Of a stretch of DNA of 37,571 nt, positions 19,153 through 28,500 are shown piece after piece. This DNA comes from Coemansia sp. RSA 922. Taxonomy: Eukaryota > Kickxellomycota > Kickxellomycetes > Kickxellales > Kickxellaceae. Below the pieces are notes generated by a model. The model was not told the DNA's origin. It saw only the letters and a program-made list of their open reading frames with translations, and did not search any database. The DNA is taken from the NCBI GenBank assembly GCA_027577415.1, contig JANBQS010000094.1, positions 1 to 37,571 on the forward strand, given 5' to 3'. The translations under genes were made by a program, and so were the position numbers. The stretch's first letter is position 1. The number at the start of each line of letters is the position of its first letter.

Positions 19153-20367
19153 ATGCCTATTCCCGCTCCATATCCAACAATACGAACGCGCACTGCGCCG
19201 ATCGCCGAACTCAGCAGCGTCGTGGCCTACAATGCACCACCGCGGTTACCAAAGTCTTCCTCCAGTGACTCTCCTCGCCCCACCGCCGCCCAACTCACAA
19301 AAAAGAAAAGCTATGCATCCCTCCACGGCAGCGCCCTTTTACAAGGCCGCACGAGTGTCAGCAAGAGCAGCAGCTCCTCTGCCTCCCATGAGCGCACCCT
19401 CGAGCTGCTCCGGACCGTACTAACCGCTGCGCAAGCCCTAGGAAGTGAGCTAGAACCGAGTCAAGCAGCAGAGGTCGTTGCCGAGTCAATAGAGCCCGCC
19501 ACACGTGTGCTTTGGAGCCTGACTCTAGACGAACAGCGCATCGCCTTTATCGAAACTCTGCAACAGCTTCAGCACCCACACGCAGAAGTCATTGGCTCGC
19601 TCAACTCGCTCCTGTGTAACCGCGTCGCAATAGGCCTGCTCTGCCCCACTAGCGCCGCCGACTACAGCTGCGCAATGCAGCGCGCCACCTGTAATAACAG
19701 CGCAGCCGTGCCTATTGACATTGTCGGCTTGACTCGGTCCGCCGCTGCTTGCAGCCTCTCTTCGTCTTTTGACTCGGACGAGTCAGTGACCACTCTTGGT
19801 GCCGACGACGTTGAGAGATTTGACTTGGGCGACGCTGTTGACCAAGCCGAGCAGACAGCGCAGGGATTGAAGCAGGGCCTGGTGGAGATGTGGGCCAACG
19901 GCGGCTTCTGGCGCGGCGTGTCGACCCGCTCCTGGAGCAGCGGCAGAAGCCACCGCGGCAGCTCAGTACACTCTACACACACGGCCGTTTCCGAAGAGCC
20001 AAGCCCCGCAGTCGCTGAAGCAAAGCCCGCGGCTATCACCGATCACCTGGGCACATGCTGGCCACTCGACGAGGCGTCCAAGGATGTCGCCAGCGGCTGG
20101 GGCCGGTTCTACGCTGAGCTTGGCGGAGTGCGCGTGCCCACGCGGTTCCGCGTGCCTCTGCACTCGCTGGCCATGCTGGCTACTGAGCAGCTTATGATGC
20201 GCAACGACAAGATTGTCTGCCCGCTCAAAAACCGCCTACAAGAAGCCAACCCACGCCGTCAGCGCTTCGAGGACTATATCAATGCCACAGGAACCATCCC
20301 CTTGCAAGTACCACCCACCAAGCTGCGCCGGTCGCCTCTGCGTGACTCGGTGGTCTTTTGTCCATAA
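19153..20367 (+). CDS. Hypothetical protein, Ser-rich with helical segments
   Basis: I do not recognise this protein. It has 404 residues from the first ATG in the frame (19153); the open frame upstream has no ATG. The N-terminal 80 residues are Pro/Ser-rich and basic, and probably disordered. Residues around 80-155 (HERTLELLRTVLTAAQAL onward) look like a bundle of amphipathic helices. A Ser/Asp-rich stretch follows, then a second ordered part near the C-terminus (GWGRFYAELGGVRVPTRF, then LHSLAMLATEQLMMRNDKIV). No signal peptide or membrane segment is evident. Codon composition and length without stops support a real gene. The upstream TATA box and pyrimidine tract fit this start. Confidence 0.72.
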   Translation: MPIPAPYPTIRTRTAPIAELSSVVAYNAPPRLPKSSSSDSPRPTAAQLTKKKSYASLHGSALLQGRTSVSKSSSSSASHERTLELLRTVLTAAQALGSELEPSQAAEVVAESIEPATRVLWSLTLDEQRIAFIETLQQLQHPHAEVIGSLNSLLCNRVAIGLLCPTSAADYSCAMQRATCNNSAAVPIDIVGLTRSAAACSLSSSFDSDESVTTLGADDVERFDLGDAVDQAEQTAQGLKQGLVEMWANGGFWRGVSTRSWSSGRSHRGSSVHSTHTAVSEEPSPAVAEAKPAAITDHLGTCWPLDEASKDVASGWGRFYAELGGVRVPTRFRVPLHSLAMLATEQLMMRNDKIVCPLKNRLQEANPRRQRFEDYINATGTIPLQVPPTKLRRSPLRDSVVFCP

Positions 20368-20684
20368 AAAAATATTCTTCTCTGTATCAACAACACCTTC
20401 TGCATACGCTTTCCAACCAAATATTTATAAATATTTACATCTTTTGACGAGCTGTTTTCCAATTCGCCGAAGAAAACGGATCCACGTCATATGACCCGTG
20501 ACATGCGCGCTGGCAATGTTTCCTAATACGGTCGTCCACCCCGCTCCATGTCGGCTGACCCGATCAACAACCTCAACTCACACAGGATAGTAGCTCTGAC
20601 GTCATTGTTGGAGTGGCAAAAAAAAATTGACCAGCTTTTTGATGCTTTAGCTAGAAGAAAAAGAAAGATAACCAGAACGCCTTA
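20368..20684. other. Intergenic between convergent genes
   Basis: 317 bp between two stop codons on opposite strands. Its main feature is an 18-bp perfect A/T palindrome at 20419-20436, listed separately. No gene is seen. Confidence 0.55.
20419..20436. terminator. 18-bp perfect A/T palindrome, possible two-way 3'-end signal
   Basis: AAATATTTATAAATATTT reads the same on both strands. It lies 52 bp after the stop of the plus-strand gene, between two converging genes. A/T-rich efficiency elements guide 3'-end formation in fungi, so one palindrome could serve both transcripts. This is an inference from position and composition. Confidence 0.35.
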
Positions 20685-23600
20685 CTACTGCGGTGGGTGC
20701 TGGAACTGGTGCTGCTGGTGCTGGAACGCCTGGTTAGGAGACTGGGGCGCACCGCTGACCATGCCGGCTTCTGCCGAGTTTGGCACTGAAATGGGCATGC
20801 CAGGGTACTGCATGCCCACAGAGTACATGTGTGGGAGACCAGCTGCCGAGTGCTGCGCCATATGGGGCAGGCCCATCGGCGGCGGCGGCGCCGAGCCCAT
20901 CTGTCCAAACATCATGCCCGGAGGAGGCATGTCCGACATCATCATCTTCATTAGCATCATCTGCTGGTGCTGGTGCTCGTTGCTAGGTCCAGGCATGCCG
21001 CCGATCTGGCCCATGGGGACATTTACTGGCGGCATACCACCAAACATACCTGGAGGCGGTGGCATCATGCCGTACATCATGCTTGGGTGGAATCCCATCG
21101 GATGGTGGTGGTGAGGCGGCGGCATCATGCCCATGGGCGGAACCATTCCAGGCAGCATCATATGTTGCTGCTGCTGCTGATGAGCCAGCCCAAGCATGCC
21201 TGGAGGCACTAGTCCATGTTGCAGTTGCATCTGCTCGGGCGACGTGACAGCGTTGGGATGGAGCCCACCTGCTCCCTGGATGATCGGCTGGGTGCCGAGC
21301 TCGGGGACCATTGACACTGCAGGCATGGGAGGGTTGATCGACGTAGGCACGCCCTTCAGCACGTCGGGGGTTTGCGCGTGGCTATTGGAGCCAGTGCCAG
21401 TGCCATCAGCCAGCCGCTCAGTGCCTTGGGTGTCGACACTGCCGCGCCGGACCGATCCCGCATTGGCCTCGCTGGGCCCACCCACAGACGCCTGGACCGA
21501 CAAGGAGGAAATGGACTGGCTGTCGAGGTACTGGGGCTTGGCGTTCAGTACTGGGAACCCGCGCTCCAAGGTATCGACCAGATCGTGCGTGCCCAGCGAT
21601 GCGTTGGTAATCAGCGCTTGCTCAGCCGTTGGCGACGAGCGCCCGCGAGAGAGCTCGACGAGCCACGACGGCAGATTGCGCGCTGGAGTCACTGAGCGAT
21701 TAGAAGACGCTGTGCTGTCTGGCCGCTTGGGGCCGCCAGACGCAGTGCTGCTTTGCACGCTCTTGCGGAACACTGAGGTTGGCACAATGCCTCGAAGAGC
21801 CTCGTTGATCGGCGCTGGGCTGGCCGACTTTAGCCTTTGCCCAGAGACAACCGATGCGGGCGACATGCTCCGTGTACCATTCTCCTGCTGCGTGTGAGCC
21901 GCTGTGTTTGCGGCCACTGCTGCCGGCTGGGAGGCTGGTAGCAACGGACCATATCCAGCTGCGGCACCCGAGGCAATGTCAGCCTCAAACGAAGCCTGCG
22001 CCATCTGCATCATTACAGCCTCGACTGCTGGGTCGGCGAACGCTCGAGTTTCTGCGGGCAGCTGCGACATGAGCCCCGGTGGCAGCTCCTGAGTGGGGCG
22101 ACCGTTTGCTGCTGAACCACTGACGCTGACCTTGTCGCCAAAGACTTTGAAGAGCTTAGACAGCGGGTCGCCCTGCTGTTGTTGCTGCTGGTGATGCTGC
22201 TGCTGCCGTGGCATGCCTCCTGGCTGCGTGAATATATTGGCATGCGCGTTTGACGCAGCCAATTCATGCATCAGCCCGCCTGGAACAGGAAGCGTAGACT
22301 CCATATGCCCAACAGAACCGTCGGCCATGTCACAGGGCGCTGAGAACATCCGCAGAAAGCGTGAGCCGCGAGCCGCTCCTTCGTCCATTCCGAATGTCTG
22401 CTGGTCAACGGCAGAATGGTCCATGTCACCGATCGAGTCGTGGACCGCAGTAGGCGCGCTCCCTCCCTCCTTCATGCGTCGCTTCCATTCCTCAATGTCC
22501 TGCATTTTCTTAGCGCTCTGACTCTCGTCGTACGTCAGCTCATCGGCCATCCACTCTGGCTGAGCTCCGTCCTCGGCAGGCAGCGACGTGTTGTTGCTGT
22601 TGTTGCTGGCTGCCACTCGCGTCGGACCCGACGACCTCCACGATGTTGCACCGAGGCGCCCGCCGTCATGGCTGATGCTGTGACGCACTCCGGCCTGGGC
22701 GCCAGCAACACCGCCGGTCCTGTTGTAGTTTGCTCGTGTGTTTCCGGTCCCCATGGGGATCGAGTTATTCCTTGAGACGTAGCCGTTCTGACCGCGTGCT
22801 TCAGTGCCATTGCCGTCAACAAGTGCTGCGCCTAAACCACTGTTTGCACCCGCAGCTCCGCCAGCATTGGATATTGAGCCTCGAGGAACTCCAAACATGC
22901 GCTGGGACGAGCCTGGAGTGCGGAGATTCGAGCCTGCTGCACGTTGCGGCGCCAAGACAATATCTACAAACACGGAAACATCAGTGACGTTAGTGTATGG
23001 CTATTTGCAACACATGTCAACACAGTATTACTGCCAACTACAACTAACCTTTTTGCGCTCTGCCAATGTTCTCTAGCCCGATATACGCATGCCCCGAGGT
23101 GCCCTTGCTGTCTCTATCGCCGGGCACAATCTCTGGCAGCTTGATTTGCGAGCCAGGCCTACAGTTAATCGCGTTGGAGTTTAAAGGGGAGTTTAGCGTT
23201 GAGCTTGATGCACACACATGGCGTACATGCAAAGACAAGCATCATTACATCACGCTAGGCTCTATGTGCACTCACTGGCTGACTTACCTTAGCGGCGTGT
23301 ACGGCGAAAAGTGTGCGGGAGGGTGAACTAGACTGCTGTTGCGAAGCGCCAGCATCTCCTCTGTCGAGTATCTAGCAGACACTTGCTGCCGAGCTGCGCT
23401 TGAGCGCGGCAACGCTTTGCTACTTGGTTCTTCCAAGTCGTGGTCACCCAGAGTCTGCTTTTCCGAATCCTCCTTCGTCGCGAGTCCAGATGACCGCGCG
23501 GCATCTCCAATGTCATTCCTGTCAGAGGCTGGCTGCTGTGCTGGGCTCGACATCCTCGGTGCCTTGGCCTCTTTGAGCTGAGCGGTGTGCGCTGGGCGCC

Positions 23601-23703
23601 GTGGCGATTTCGACTGTTGCGTAGATTGAGCTTGCGAGTTTCCGGACGATTGCTGCTGTCTTCGAAGACGAGGTTCTCCGGGTTGAGTCTCCCTGGTGTT
23701 CAT
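20685..23703 (-). CDS. 4E-T: 4E-T-like eIF4E-binding translational repressor
   Basis: 4E-T binds cap-bound eIF4E and the helicase DDX6/Dhh1, holding mRNAs silent in P-bodies. Exons are 23288-23703, 23049-23158 and 20685-22963. Introns have GTAAGT/GTTAGT donors and TAG acceptors, and phases agree across both junctions. Total 934 residues. The eIF4E-binding motif YSTEEML is at 112-118 (consensus Y-x4-L-hydrophobic; Met replaces Leu). PEWMADELTYDE (311-322) resembles the DDX6-binding PEWF...ELTGFDD block of animal 4E-T. GSRFLRMFS (375-383) resembles its SRFSRWFS, and PTSVFRK (570-576) its PTSVIRK. The rest is low complexity, with Gln/His runs and a Met/Pro-rich tail. Motif order is as in animals. 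It could be a distinct fungal eIF4E-binding protein, but four ordered motifs favour 4E-T. Confidence 0.78.
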
Positions 23704-23938
23704 TGGCGTGTGCGCGTGTTGGTTCTGGCTGTTGTCAAGAATTGTAAATCTTTTGATTTAGTAGTAAAAAATATTGGAAAAGAGTATGAGAGAAGGAAAA
23801 GTATTCTCCCGAGCTGATAATCCCTAGAGGCTGCTAATCAAAAGCTGACGTGTTCTTAGCGCTTCTCTTTCTTTCTTTTTACTCTTTGACGTCTTTTTTT
23901 TCAATTCTTTAATTACTAACTCTCGCGTTGTTGGAAAG
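23704..23938. promoter_or_regulatory. Divergent promoter of the 4E-T-like gene and EMC3
   Basis: 235 bp separate two start codons facing away from each other. It contains T-rich tracts on the EMC3 side (about 23867-23915) and A-rich sequence on the other. No clear TATA box is seen. The genes probably share regulatory sequence. Confidence 0.5.
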
Positions 23939-25001
23939 ATGAGCGGACTAGTGGAAAGGTATGAGAATCGGCCTCTAGACACATTGCCAAACACAGCCGT
24001 CTCGCTCACTACGACATTATGTGCTAATTGCACAGTTCTTTCTTTTGCTCGCTATCTACGTGTAGTTCCGACCAGACAATGTTCTTGGATCCTGGTAAGG
24101 ACTGACTCACTCACTTGGTACATGGAGTATGTGCTTAATACGGCAGACGCATGGGCTAACAATTGCCACTAAATAACCCTTGTGTCACAAGCGCTCCTGT
24201 TTCCTGTACCTGGTATCTCTCTTAGCTATCCGCGACTGGGTACTGTTCCCCATTACGGTTATCATGGTCTTGGTCGGCGTGTTCAGGCACCAGCTGACGA
24301 TTCTCATGACTGGCGAGCCGCCCAAGCCCGACATTAAGGACATCCGGCAAGGCAAGGCCTTGATGCGCGGACAATTGCTCGCTCAAAACAACTCTTACAT
24401 TACAGCCCCAGCCTTTGTCGAGCGTAAAAAGTACCTGTGCGAGGCATACGAGGAGGGCAAATACTTGAAGAACAAGGCCACCAAGGACCAGAGTGCAGCC
24501 AACTTGATGGCGGACCCAAAGAACATGGAAGTGATGATGGATGGCATGAAGAAGCAGATGATGGGCATAGTTCCACAGACGCTTATCATGGGCTGGATCC
24601 AGTTCTTCTTCTCGGGCTTTATTCTGATCAAGCTGCCATTTCCCCTGGGCGTGCGCTTTAAGCAGATGCTGCAGTCGGGCATTATGACGCCCAACATGGA
24701 CGTCAGATGGGTCTCGAGCTTGTCCTGGTACTTTATCAATTTGTTTGGTCTGCGTGGCGTGTTTTCGCTTATTCTCGGCGGAGAGAACTCGGCGGACGGT
24801 ACCCGTGATATGACGGCAATGAGCACCATGGGCGCCATGGGCCAGCAGGCTGGGCAGCCGCAGGACTACAACAAGCAGTTCTTGAGCATGAAGGATACCC
24901 TGTCCATCGTCTACCACGAGTGGGACCTGGAGAACGTTGAGCAGCGCGTCTTTGTCAAATACGGCAAGCAAGCACGCCTATTCAAATCGTCGCGCAGGTA
25001 G
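23939..25001 (+). CDS. EMC3: ER membrane protein complex subunit 3 (EMC3)
   Basis: EMC3 is the Oxa1/YidC-like subunit of the EMC insertase that places helices into the ER membrane. Inferred exons are 23939-23958, 24066-24094 and 24226-25001, giving 274 residues in consistent phase. The first intron (23959-24065) has a GTATGA donor, a GCTAAT branch site, a pyrimidine tract and a TAG acceptor. The second (24095-24225) has GTAAGG, CTAAC and TAG. The family's N-terminus appears as MFLDPAIRDWVLFPI. Other blocks: PQTLIMGWIQFFFSGFIL and KLPFPL, then LDVRW-like MDVRWVSSLSWYFINLFGL. Three membrane segments are visible. If the 20-bp first exon is wrong, translation would start at 24079 with MFLDP, as in yeast. 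The family call is firm. Confidence 0.9.
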
Positions 25002-25514
25002 ACATATACTCTGTTGTTTATATTTTTATTGGCGCAGAAATGTGTAAACATCAAACATGCACCGATACGAAATCGCAAATCAACTAGTCAACGTCTGATA
25101 AATACATTTCACATTGCTGTCTAAAAATATCTCGATGCTTAAAGGTCGATGTTGAATGATCTTAGCTTATCTCCATTTTGTATAACATTTCAACGCTAAC
25201 ACTTGCTATAGTTCGTATGTCTATTTTCTAACAACGTGGCAAATGCTGCATAGGCAGTAAACGAACACGTCAGCCCAATGCGCTAGGCTGATATTGTCCG
25301 AATACCGCAGCAACTCATTATATCTGAGTACGTGGGTGAAATATTAAATCATTGCTGCGGTACTCGAAAGTGCAACTAGATGTTTGTCGTCGGAATGCTT
25401 TGCCGTCGCCCCTTTTTCTCTTCTCTTCTTTTCATCTATTCATCTTCCTAGCCCTGCGTGCTAGATCCAACTTTGACATCGCAACTAAAGATCACTAACT
25501 TCCTATCATCTGAG
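25002..25514. other. EMC3 3' flank and ABC transporter promoter
   Basis: 513 bp, A/T-rich on the left. It contains the 15-bp dyad described separately and a pyrimidine-rich leader at 25410-25450. No gene is seen. Confidence 0.5.
25299..25366. repeat. Inverted repeat upstream of the ABC transporter
   Basis: Left arm CGAATACCGCAGCAA (25299-25313) and right arm TTGCTGCGGTACTCG (25352-25366) pair at 14 of 15 positions, with a 38-bp A/T-rich spacer. It lies about 150 bp before the start codon. It could be a dyad for a dimeric regulator or a two-site operator. Confidence 0.6.
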
Positions 25515-28500
25515 ATGAGTTTCTTGACCGAGCAGCATGTTGGCGTTTGCCGGCTACAGAGCACCCTGTTTTGGCGCTGGGACTGGGAGCGTGATCCATG
25601 TATTCGTGCCGTTTTTGTCGATGCACTGCCACCCGTGCTTGTTGCGGCTATGGCCTGGAAGCTGCTTGGCTCTCCTATGCTAGGCGCCGCCAAGCTGACC
25701 TCGCCGCCATGGCTTGTGGGCTCGGCTGCCAGTCAGAGCGATAATCGCATGTGGATCGGGCCGCTCGTTGCCTGCTTGGCTCTTATCCAAGCGCTAGTGC
25801 AGGCAGTCGCCACTTATCGCTTGCTCTTTGCCGAGCCTCTTGTCACTCCTCTAGTGCTGGCTGCAGCGGCTGTATTGGTTAGTTGGCTTGTGGCTGCCGT
25901 ATCGGCCGTTGGTCAGTTTCGGCGCTACCTCCAATACCGTCGCAACGGGCATTTCGGTCTGTTCGGTCCAGCGTTGCAGGGTTTTGTGGCGGCCAGCCTA
26001 GTTTCAAATCTGGCAGAAGTGTACTTTGCCTTCTTCGTACGTGCGCGTTGGCACGCCTCAGTCGACAGTGACAGTGTGCGTTTTCTAGTCGTGCTAGGCA
26101 TCACTACGGCTGTATCTCTCTTGCTGCTCATAGTACGCGATCTGCCCAAACGTAGTGCTGTCATCGCCTTGCCCGAGGAGTCTGAGCTGCTAATGGATTC
26201 GACTGACACGCCAAGCATCGGAATTAGGCGCTTGACCCATGCTGAGCCGTCCAAGCAGAAGTCTCCAGAGGTTGGCAGCTCTATTCTGTCCAATGCGCTA
26301 TTTTGCTGGGTCAACGGGTTTCTAGAACTGGGCAAGAAGCGTCAGCCGCAGCAGGACGACTTATACGAGCCACCCAGCAAGTTTATGCCCGTATCTGCGT
26401 GGGCTAGATTTGATGCCCAGGCAAAGCCCGGAAGGAGTCTGCTGTGGCAGCTGCTATGGACGTTCAAGTTTGAGATCGCAGAGCAAGCCATCCTGAACCC
26501 TATCGTCATCTCGCTCGAATATGCCCAGCCGTTCATAATGCAGCAGATCCTGCGCTTCATCGACAGCTACACCAAGGACCACTCGATTGGACTGCGCTAT
26601 GGCTTCTTCTTGGCTGGCTCCATGCTGGTCTCAAACATTCTGCTCACCTTTGTCGAACAGCAGCAAGCATGGCACTCGCGGTCGCTAAGCATATATGTGC
26701 GCAATATCGTCGTTTTCAAGCTCACGCAAAAGACCGCACGCCGCAGAGCCAAGGAGGCATCGTCGCGCGAGTCGTCGGAGGCTAATGGTGGCAAAGACAC
26801 CTCGGAGGGCAGGGCGTATAACGTCCTGACGACAGATGTGTCGCGTTTGTCCAAAATGTCGGCGCTAGTCCTGGCTATATTTGTGCTGCCGTCGCAGCAG
26901 ATTGTTGGAGCTTGGTATATGTACCATCTACTGGGCCTGGCTGGAGTCGTTGGTGCCTTGCTGCTGGTGGTTGTGCTGCGCATATCGCGGACCTTAATTG
27001 GTCACGCCAACTCTATCGAGGAAAAGCTGGGATCCCTCAATGACCAGCGGCTTGCCACGACTAGCGAAGTTATTCGAGGTATTGCATCGGTTAAGCTGTT
27101 TGGCTGGGGCTCGCGCTTTATAGAAGTGGTTGGCGAAAAACGTGCCCATCAGTTGAAGGTGTTGTGGCAAAGAGCCAAGACGTGGTCGCTGATCCATTTT
27201 GTCACTCTGGGGTCGCTGCCGTTCATCAACTTTGCCATGTTTGCCATCTACAGCACTCACCACGACGTCAATGCCGAGACGATCTTCACGGCTGTCGCGG
27301 TGTTTATGTTAATTCAGCGCTCAGTTGACTGGATGCCGGGGCTGTTTGCCGAGGCAGTGAGCGTCGTGGTGTCGTTCCGGCGCATCGAGTCGTATCTCAG
27401 CCACCCAGAAGCGCAGTCGTTGGATGACAGAGTACGTACAGGTAACGTGGCAGCAGTTGGCTTTCAGGACGCCTATTTGACATGGAACCACCCGCTGCCA
27501 GCCGGTTTTGAGAGACAATCTGGGGCGACGACGCCGACATCGACTGACAGCGTGACTCCATTTTCACTTAGTGGACTCGATGTTTTGTTTCCAACTGGCC
27601 AGCTGTCGCTTATAGGCGGACCTACTGGTAGCGGCAAGTCGTCAGTTCTATCGGCCCTTATCGGAGAGATGACGTTGCTCAGCGGCCAAGTGCTTATTCC
27701 AACCTCTGTCTCGGACGGAGCGACCGCGGGCCAGTTTGGCGGGCAGACCACGACAGTTCTGAGCGATATTGCCTATGTGTCGCAAGAGCCATGGCTGCGC
27801 AATGCCACTATCCGAGACAACATCTTATTTGGTGAGACCTATTGTCAAGATCGCTATGAGCAAGTTTTGCGAGTCTGTGCTCTTATACCCGACTTGCGCA
27901 TCTTGCCTGCTGGAGACATGTCGGAGGTTGGCGAGAGGGGAATTACGCTTTCGGGCGGTCAGAAGCAAAGGGTGGCCTTAGCGCGTGCCATTTACTCAAG
28001 CCGTCGGATCCTACTTATCGACGACTGTTTGTCGGCTGTTGACGCTCATACGGGAAAGCACATACTTCATAAATGCCTGCTGAACGACAGCGGCTTGATG
28101 CGTGGTCGCACCCGGATCTTAGTCACTCACCACATGCCTATGTGCTTACCGCACTGCCAGTTTGTCGTTCTGATGCGAGGTGGGGTCGTAGAGTTCCAGG
28201 GTCCGCCGACTGGGCTCGCTGACGCTAAAATCTCACTATGCACTAGCAATGACAGCAGCGACAATATTGACGCTGGTGCCGAGCCTGAGAGGGATGTTGG
28301 TCCTACTCAAGACGAGCTGAATACCAAGCGAACAGCGTCAGCGGCAGCGATGGCATCTACTGACGCCAATGCGGTGCAGAGGGCGCATGGACAAATTGTG
28401 GAAGACGAAGTGAGGCTACAAGGACTTATCAAGCTTGACACTTGGCGGCTGTACCTTGCACAGTGCGGCGGCTGGCCATTTATCATCTCATGCCTGGGAT

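Noticed and set aside
24222..24971. A 249-codon minus-strand frame opposite EMC3
   Set aside because: EMC3 on the plus strand is certain; the antisense product is compositionally random.
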